Assembly (NCBI GenBank): GCA_016764035.1
Contig: JAESSQ010000015.1
Coordinates: 1-10,722, forward strand
Origin: Gammaproteobacteria bacterium
GTDB lineage: Bacteria > Pseudomonadota > Gammaproteobacteria > SZUA-229
DNA: 10,722 bases
Direction: 5' to 3'
Below, piece by piece: positions 6,508 through 10,722 of the stretch. How positions within the stretch are numbered: position 1 is the first letter of the stretch; each line of letters begins with the position of its first letter. The notes below the pieces were generated by a model, which saw only the letters and a list, made by a program, of their open reading frames with translations, was not told where the DNA came from and made no database searches. A program made the translations under genes and the position numbers.

Positions 6508-7356
6508 GTGTTATTAAAGAGATGTTTTAAGGCAAGATACAAACTGCTATTGATAAGCGCATCTGTGTTTTTTATTGTTAGTACTAGTTTTTCTGAAAGT
6601 AATAATAACACTGTTGGGTCTACAAACTTTGCCTTTGCCAGTTACCTGGGCACAGGTTTTTATAGTACCTCTGGACAGGACGTTTTTGTTATACAACTAC
6701 CCTTCGACTATATAATTACGCAAAAAACGAATACCGAAGCTGGCCTTATTGTCAATCTTCCATTGACTATCGGCATAATAAATTTTAGCAATATCAACTC
6801 AGACGAATTACCAGATATTAAAGACATTACTACGCTGACTTTTTTACCAGGATTAGAATATCAGTATCCAATAACACCAAATTGGACTATTTCTCCCTTT
6901 GTTGATTATGGTTTTGCACGTGACTTTAATAATGCGACGAATATTTCAGTATTCGGCATGGGCATAAAAAGTTTTTACAACATTCCTGTTGGTGACGCGA
7001 TGGTTTCTCTAGGTAATCGTTTTTTATATGCGCGTGAAAGCAATAAAAACACAAATATTAACTCTGACTACTCATTGATCGAAACAGGTTTAAATTACCG
7101 CGTTACAAGTGATTATTCGCATGAAGGTGGCGCTATATTCAGCAATCTATACTATATAAATTTTTATTATCCAAAAAATCTAGTGTTTCTAGAGCAAACG
7201 AATAAGCCCATACGTGTTGATAGTGAAAACGAAATTGGCATTACCTTTAGTAACCTGCCCGACTTCTGGTTTTTTGAGAAACCTCAAATTGGGCTTGGTG
7301 TTAGATTTAGTAATGACGTTAATGTTTATCGTCTTGTATTCGGTGCGCCATTTTGA
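6508..7356 (+). CDS. Outer-membrane beta-barrel protein of unknown function
   Basis: A 282-aa exported protein. Residues 1-30 form a Sec signal peptide: KRCFKARYK (basic), LLLISASVFFIVSTS (hydrophobic), with probable cleavage near SFS-ESN. The rest alternates polar and hydrophobic residues in short strands bounded by turns, for example VFVIQLPFDYII (59-70), TEAGLIVNLPLTIGI (76-90), WTISPFVDYGFARDF (126-140) and IGLGVRFS (261-268). It ends VYRLVFGAPF, with the terminal Phe typical of the barrel assembly signal. I do not recognise a specific family. The start must be GTG 6508 (or ATT 6505), because a stop (TGA, 6499-6501) precedes it and later starts lose the basic N-region; no clear ribosome binding site is visible. 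Divergent from the methyltransferase pair and upstream of rsd, it has no obvious functional partner. Confidence 0.75.
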   Translation: MLLKRCFKARYKLLLISASVFFIVSTSFSESNNNTVGSTNFAFASYLGTGFYSTSGQDVFVIQLPFDYIITQKTNTEAGLIVNLPLTIGIINFSNINSDELPDIKDITTLTFLPGLEYQYPITPNWTISPFVDYGFARDFNNATNISVFGMGIKSFYNIPVGDAMVSLGNRFLYARESNKNTNINSDYSLIETGLNYRVTSDYSHEGGAIFSNLYYINFYYPKNLVFLEQTNKPIRVDSENEIGITFSNLPDFWFFEKPQIGLGVRFSNDVNVYRLVFGAPF

Positions 7357-7432
7357 TTTACATTCGACTAAAAATAAGCTATTAATTAGTACAAAGAATT
7401 TACCGTTTTTTGTTTGCGGGTCTTTTTTTTCA

Positions 7433-7461
7433 TTTAGTACAATAATATAAAAAACTATAAT
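7433..7461 (+). promoter_or_regulatory. Candidate promoter for rsd
   Basis: A perfect TATAAT (7456-7461) lies 17 bp after a weak TTTAGT -35 (7433-7438). Transcription would start near 7468, giving a leader of about 33 nt. Confidence 0.45.
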
Positions 7462-7470
7462 AATAAAACA

Positions 7471-7483
7471 GTAGATCATCTAC
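7471..7483. repeat. Palindrome in the rsd leader, GTAGAT-c-ATCTAC
   Basis: A perfect 6-bp inverted repeat around one base, just downstream of the predicted rsd start point and upstream of its ribosome binding site. The position fits a repressor operator; as RNA the loop would be too tight for a full hairpin. Confidence 0.45.
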
Positions 7484-7500
7484 AATGTAAGGGGAATATA

Positions 7501-8001
7501 ATGTCAACAGATACGAAGTCAGAATCGCCAAATGAACGACGTTCGCGTACGCATAAAGAAATTATAAACTTGATCGAAGACCGAAATAACGTTCTTTCTC
7601 AATATTACAATCTTGCTAAACATTCTGATGATACCAACACAGATCGCAGCGAAACATTAGACTTACTAGAAGAATTTTGTCAGGAACTGGTCGACTATAT
7701 GGCCGTAGGCCATTTTGAAATTTATCGCCGTATCGAAGAAGGTAATGAACGCCGTGATGAAATAACCGAACTCGCCAAAATAATCATGCCCCGTATCAAT
7801 GGCACCACACAGATAGCTATTGCATTTAATGATATTTACGACAATACACAAAAAATAAGCGATGACACCATCGCACAACTGCCCAGGTACCTTGCCAAAC
7901 TTGGCGAAGAATTAGCAACACGTATCGAGTTAGAAGATCAGTTTATTAATACCCTGCTTTCAGAAACTGAAAAACCAAAGTTAACCGCTGTTTGCGCATA
8001 G
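7501..8001 (+). CDS. rsd: Rsd/AlgQ-family anti-sigma70 regulator
   Basis: Cytoplasmic all-helical protein that binds region 4 of sigma70 in E. coli (Rsd) and regulates alginate and stress genes in Pseudomonas (AlgQ), shifting RNA polymerase toward alternative sigma factors. The 166 aa carry the family block FCQELVDYMAVGHFEIYRRI (59-78), nearly as in E. coli Rsd, plus a preceding SQYYNLA (33-39) and a C-terminal GEELATRIELEDQFI (135-149) matching the family GEALEARFxLEDKLI. The ATG has a strong AAGGGGA ribosome binding site (7489-7495). It sits behind its own candidate promoter and a 13-bp palindrome, and it converges on rlmKL with a 13-nt gap and no visible terminator. The symbol could equally be algQ. 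Confidence 0.93.
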   Translation: MSTDTKSESPNERRSRTHKEIINLIEDRNNVLSQYYNLAKHSDDTNTDRSETLDLLEEFCQELVDYMAVGHFEIYRRIEEGNERRDEITELAKIIMPRINGTTQIAIAFNDIYDNTQKISDDTIAQLPRYLAKLGEELATRIELEDQFINTLLSETEKPKLTAVCA

Positions 8002-8014
8002 ACTCCACGTTAAT

Positions 8015-9694
8015 TTAAGCTGAAGGCATTTCTAAAGCTGACTCTTCTTTTGCTAGACACCAGCTTCGGTGCAATGGTTTTCTTCTAAAGTCTTCTGTTG
8101 TTGTCGATGCTGTTATCTCTTTAATAAAACAATTTTCAGCCAAACTGCCGTCTAGTTTAAAACCTCTTGCATTGGTGGAAAAAATTATCTTGCCATCATC
8201 CGCCAGTAAGGCAAGGCAACCACTTAATAAGGCCACATGATCCCGATTAATATCCAACGATGTTTCCATTTTTTTTGAATTAGAAAATGTTGGTGGATCA
8301 ATAAATATTAATTGATACTTCTGCTTGTCATGGATGGCTTTTTCTATCCATTTTAAACAGTCTTCACGTATAAATTGATGGTTATCATTAGATAACCCGT
8401 TTATGTACAAATTTTCCTGCGCCCAATTTAAATAGGTATTTGACATATCAACCGTTGTTGTCGTTCTTGCACCACCTGCTGCTGCATACACCGTTACACT
8501 ACCTGTATAGGCAAAAAGGTTAAGGAAACTACGATCATGCGATAGTGTTTTTATCAGTTGCCGCATATTTCGATGATCTAAAAATAGGCCGGTATCAATA
8601 TAGTCATACATATTGATAATAAAATCATAGCCACCTTCTTGTACAATAATTTTATAGTCCTTTTTATCTTGTTTTTGATACTGCTTAGACCCTTCCTGTT
8701 TCATCCTGACTTTTAAAGCAATTTTTTCCTGACTTGTCTCAAGAATGTCAGCGACGACATCAATCACATCGTTTATCCGTTGAAACGCTCGATTTTTATT
8801 AACTGTTTTTGGTGCCTGATATTCCTGTACATGAATCCAGTCATCGTACTTATCGATAGCCACTGCATATTGTGGTATGTCCGCATCATAAACACGATAA
8901 CAGCTAACCTTGTTTTTTCTCGCCCACTTTTTTAAATGCCGGTAATTCTTTTTTAAACGATTACTAAACATCGCTGCATGCTCTGCTGCTTTAGCACCAT
9001 CAATTTCTTGTACTTCTATAGCTACGCTTTCTGAGGTTTCGCTGTCATTTTCGAGCATCTGTTGATTCGAAATATCACCTGTTTGGCGCGACTGATTAAT
9101 ATGAGAATTTATTTTATATTGATAAAGTACAGAAATTAACGCACCGTTAAATAACGTATTTTTACGGAACGCACGCATACCCATACTTTGTGCAAGTTCC
9201 TGTTCGGTGGTAATGATTACCGCCGTCCAACCGTTAAAATTGATTTTTAACTGAGCACCAAAACGATGGTATAAGGTCCTCAATAACTGAACCTGACCAA
9301 TACGTTTTCCGTAAGGTGGGTTGGTAACGATTAAACCGGCTACTGTCGAATGTGGCGCTAATTCTTTTGTTGCATCCTGCAGTGAAACTTTTATCGTCGA
9401 TGGTAAACCGGCGTCTTTTATATTACTTCTAGCAATGCCAACCGCCTGCTCACTATTATCACTTCCTGAAACTAGCGGTAGTGTTTTTAAGCCTTCTAAC
9501 CTTCTGCTCTGTGCATCACTGATTATCGCTTCCCATATTTGTGGCTCAAATTGTTTCCAGTGATGAAAGCCAAATTGTTTTCTTAATAAGCCTGGCGCAA
9601 TATCAGCTGCCATCATGGCCGCTTCCACAAGCAAGGTTCCACTGCCACACATCGGGTCAAAAAAGGCAGACCTTGTTGAGAATATTCGCGCCAT
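8015..9694 (-). CDS. rlmKL: RlmKL, C-terminal part: both methyltransferase domains, separate frame
   Basis: Catalytic part of the bifunctional 23S rRNA methyltransferase (E. coli RlmL makes m2G2445 and its RlmK half m7G2069). Over the 559-aa frame: the RlmL SAM site DPMCGSG (13-19) and catalytic NPPYG (125-129); an acidic, poorly conserved linker about 195-235; then the RlmK domain with FSNRLKKN (243-250), CYRVYDADIPQYAVAID (265-281), LDHR (372-375), SAM motif LNLFAYTGS (391-399) and DPPTFSNSK (466-474). Homology begins at about residue 11; residues 1-10 are out-of-frame reading of N-terminal sequence, since the ATG lies right after a TAA and has no ribosome binding site. Expression as one enzyme would need a -1 shift from the upstream frame at 9659-9664; the joined protein would be 748 aa, longer than E. 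coli's 702 mainly through the linker. Last gene of the trm112-like/rlmKL unit. Confidence 0.9.
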   Translation of the reverse strand: MARIFSTRSAFFDPMCGSGTLLVEAAMMAADIAPGLLRKQFGFHHWKQFEPQIWEAIISDAQSRRLEGLKTLPLVSGSDNSEQAVGIARSNIKDAGLPSTIKVSLQDATKELAPHSTVAGLIVTNPPYGKRIGQVQLLRTLYHRFGAQLKINFNGWTAVIITTEQELAQSMGMRAFRKNTLFNGALISVLYQYKINSHINQSRQTGDISNQQMLENDSETSESVAIEVQEIDGAKAAEHAAMFSNRLKKNYRHLKKWARKNKVSCYRVYDADIPQYAVAIDKYDDWIHVQEYQAPKTVNKNRAFQRINDVIDVVADILETSQEKIALKVRMKQEGSKQYQKQDKKDYKIIVQEGGYDFIINMYDYIDTGLFLDHRNMRQLIKTLSHDRSFLNLFAYTGSVTVYAAAGGARTTTTVDMSNTYLNWAQENLYINGLSNDNHQFIREDCLKWIEKAIHDKQKYQLIFIDPPTFSNSKKMETSLDINRDHVALLSGCLALLADDGKIIFSTNARGFKLDGSLAENCFIKEITASTTTEDFRRKPLHRSWCLAKEESALEMPSA

Positions 9695-10260
9695 TTAGCG
9701 CGGTGCAACATAGAAGCGGCCAGAGTTTCACGTAATGGTGCAGCACCTGCAGACTGTCGATAACCTCTTTTATGCAAAGCATCACCAGACAGGTCAAGAT
9801 ACAGTAAACATTCCTTATCACTAAGATAAACGTTTAATCTTATATCCGGATTTTCTCTGTTCATCGACGGTCTAGTGGACGTGTTCTGTGTGAACTGGTC
9901 GACAATTGCGTCTTTTATTCGCATGGTAGCGTAATGACTATTAGTCACCACTGCATGCGAACTAAAGCAATCGATGGTTAGTGTATTATTCTCAGTGAAG
10001 TGTTCTGACCAATCGACACTTATTATTTCTTGATAAAGGTCATCATCAGAGCTTATTTCAAACGCTTTTAATTGCAATAAGATACGACTGGCTACCCGCG
10101 ACCAAAGGCAGGCTTTATAGGCAAGCTCAATCTCACCCGTAAACGCGACTCCACCCACATGTATTTTTGTTTGGGTGACACCAAGTTGCTCCAGTTCTTT
10201 GTGCACCAGATCTTCAACGCCTTTTGAGCAGGTAGCAAAATATTGATGGATGTTATTCAA
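9613..10260 (-). CDS. rlmKL: RlmKL, N-terminal part: THUMP domain, ends early after frameshift
   Basis: RNA-binding N-terminus of the RlmL half of the 23S rRNA methyltransferase. The frame encodes 215 aa: the first 200 match E. coli RlmL, including FATCSKGVEDLVHKEL (8-23), a THUMP region about 45-155 with CLWSRVASRILL (51-62), YATMRIKDAIVDQFT (110-124), NPDIRLNVYL (137-146), LDLSGDALHKRGYRQSAGAA (155-174) and PLRETLAASML (175-185). The last 15 residues are an out-of-frame tail; the true continuation (FDPMCGSG) is one frame back. The start is TTG 10260-10258, supported by AAAGGAG 10 nt upstream within the end of the trm112-like gene; an ATG nearer that site (10267) reads only four codons before TAA. 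Confidence 0.9.
   Translation of the reverse strand: MNNIHQYFATCSKGVEDLVHKELEQLGVTQTKIHVGGVAFTGEIELAYKACLWSRVASRILLQLKAFEISSDDDLYQEIISVDWSEHFTENNTLTIDCFSSHAVVTNSHYATMRIKDAIVDQFTQNTSTRPSMNRENPDIRLNVYLSDKECLLYLDLSGDALHKRGYRQSAGAAPLRETLAASMLHRAKWREYSQQGLPFLTRCVAVEPCLWKRP
9659..9664 (-). other. Frameshift site in rlmKL: run of six T (minus strand)
   Basis: In the N-terminal frame the codons are CCT TTT TTG ACC; the conserved DPMCGSG motif is in the -1 frame. One extra T would restore the family sequence LPFFDPMCGSG. As it stands, T-TTT-TTG is a canonical -1 slippery heptamer, and an AAGG lies 6 nt before the T-run. A homopolymer sequencing error, a real inactivating deletion or programmed -1 slippage are all possible; the first is the simplest. 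I see no strong downstream stem-loop. Confidence 0.85.
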
Positions 10261-10267
10261 ATTGCAT

Positions 10268-10435
10268 TCACTCCTTTAATTGTCGAGCATCACTGCGAAG
10301 CAGCACAGGGATACCGTTACGCACAGGAAACGCCAGGCCATCTTTTTCACAGACCAGCTCTTTTTGACGAGAATGATTTTGTAAGGGTCCTTTGCATAAT
10401 GGGCAAACCACTATTGATATAAGTTTTTTTTTCAT
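10268..10435 (-). CDS. Trm112/YcaR-like small protein (UPF0434)
   Basis: A 55-aa protein with the Trm112/YcaR fold signature: LISIVVCPLCKGPLQ (5-19), LVCEKDGLAFPVRNGIPVLL (27-46) and a short acidic end. The Cys pair C11/C14 and C29 are likely remnants of the zinc site. In eukaryotes and archaea Trm112 is an obligate partner of several rRNA, tRNA and protein methyltransferases; the bacterial family (YcaR in E. coli, near lpxK/kdsB) has no firmly assigned role that I know of. Here it lies 7 nt before rlmKL and carries that gene's ribosome binding site, which suggests it may support an rRNA methyltransferase. The ATG is followed by nine As and has only a weak upstream AAAAG as ribosome binding site. 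Confidence 0.9.
   Translation of the reverse strand: MKKKLISIVVCPLCKGPLQNHSRQKELVCEKDGLAFPVRNGIPVLLRSDARQLKE
10271..10277 (-). promoter_or_regulatory. Strong ribosome binding site deciding the TTG start of rlmKL
   Basis: AAAGGAG on the minus strand is 10 nt before TTG 10260 and overlaps the last codons of the trm112-like gene. It supports the TTG start and translational coupling of the two genes. Confidence 0.65.
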
Positions 10436-10462
10436 CTTTTACTTATGTGACTTTAAATGTCA

Positions 10463-10484
10463 ATTACAGCTATCGATTACAGCT
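10463..10484. repeat. Direct repeat ATTACAGCT, two copies
   Basis: ATTACAGCT occurs at 10463-10471 and 10476-10484, 13 bp apart, between the phage-like gene and the trm112-like gene. On the minus strand each copy contains TGTAAT, a -10-like hexamer, but no -35 is visible at proper spacing. Function unknown; it could be the scar of a small duplication at an insertion boundary. Confidence 0.4.
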
Positions 10485-10499
10485 TATTTTTTGTTATGG

Positions 10500-10722
10500 T
10501 TATTTATTAAGGGTACTAACACTGATTCCATCTACTGTGTAGGTTTTGGCGATCTGCTTACGGGCATCACGCAATGCAGGAATCAGCGCATCCTTACCAG
10601 CGTTTGATGCGTGACTCTCCAAACGCATTTCTAGCATTTCCGCTGTGTCTCTGAAGTTCTTAGCCTTCGCCAAATCTTCTGGGCTAGCTGAACGGTTGTA
10701 CGCATTGAACCAGCCTTGTGCC
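10500..10722 (-). CDS. C-terminal end of a phage-like structural protein (partial)
   Basis: The last 73 codons of a gene entering from beyond the right edge, ending in TAA (10502-10500). The part with DLAKAKNFRDTAEMLEMRLE (16-35) and DALIPALRDARKQIAKTYTV (44-63) resembles, from memory, conserved segments of hypothetical prophage structural proteins (DAR..IAKTYTVE). In those relatives the protein continues well past this motif; here it stops ten residues later, so it may be truncated. GC is about 50% (counted over 10521-10722), against about 38% in the core genes, fitting foreign origin. The family is a recollection, not a search result. It is followed by 64 bp and the trm112-like gene, with no terminator visible. 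Confidence 0.5.
   Translation of the reverse strand, partial: AQGWFNAYNRSASPEDLAKAKNFRDTAEMLEMRLESHASNAGKDALIPALRDARKQIAKTYTVDGISVSTLNK

Noticed and set aside
7408..7430. Possible terminator after the outer-membrane gene (ACCG ... CGGGT then eight Ts)
   Set aside because: Only about four base pairs with a bulge can form; the T-run alone is not enough in AT-rich DNA.
7189..7479. Minus-strand open frame of 96 codons at the end of the outer-membrane gene
   Set aside because: Antisense to a barrel-encoding gene, low-complexity hydrophobic start, no ribosome binding site or recognisable motif.
10458..10463. TTGACA on the minus strand upstream of the trm112-like gene as a -35 element
   Set aside because: A -10 at normal spacing would fall on the start codon, so it cannot drive this gene.

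Overview
The window looks like chromosomal DNA of a gammaproteobacterium with roughly 38% GC in its core genes (counted by eye on sample lines). The main evidence is an Rsd/AlgQ anti-sigma factor, a fused RlmKL rRNA methyltransferase, a small Trm112/YcaR-like protein, DUF938 methyltransferases and a HopJ-family protein, all typical of free-living or marine Gammaproteobacteria. I cannot name the genus.

Layout, left to right. (1) 1-490, minus strand: a ParDE toxin-antitoxin module; the ParE toxin is cut by the window edge. (2) 491-915: a gene-free stretch with the parD promoter, a short hairpin, a possible decayed coding remnant and the terminator of the next operon. (3) 916-4207, minus strand: a two-gene signalling operon of a FIST-domain sensor (NosP-like) and a soluble hybrid histidine kinase (HisKA-HATPase-REC-REC-HPt). 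The first receiver has lost its phospho-acceptor Asp. (4) 4208-4611: a regulatory region with a good sigma70-type promoter and inverted repeats ahead of hopJ. (5) 4612-4977, plus strand: a HopJ-family protein. (6) 5053-6441, minus strand: two tandem DUF938 methyltransferase paralogues, the upstream one canonical and the downstream one divergent. (7) 6508-7356, plus strand: a small outer-membrane beta-barrel protein of unknown role, divergent from the methyltransferases. (8) 7501-8001, plus strand: rsd/algQ. (9) 8015-10435, minus strand: a Trm112-like small gene followed by rlmKL. rlmKL is split into two frames at a run of six Ts that forms a T-TTT-TTG heptamer. (10) 10500-10722, minus strand: the C-terminal end of a protein that resembles phage structural proteins, near 50% GC, so probably foreign.

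How the parts may work together. The FIST protein probably senses a small ligand (nitric oxide through haem in the NosP branch) and controls the adjacent kinase. The kinase would pass phosphate through its intact second receiver and HPt to a response regulator encoded elsewhere. A 19-bp motif (17 of 19 identical) lies upstream of both the FIST-kinase operon and the DUF938 pair, in the same orientation, hinting at shared control or similar promoter elements. The Trm112-like gene is tightly coupled to rlmKL, which suggests a link to rRNA methylation. Both window ends carry probable mobile or acquired material (ParDE; phage-like gene) around an ordinary core.
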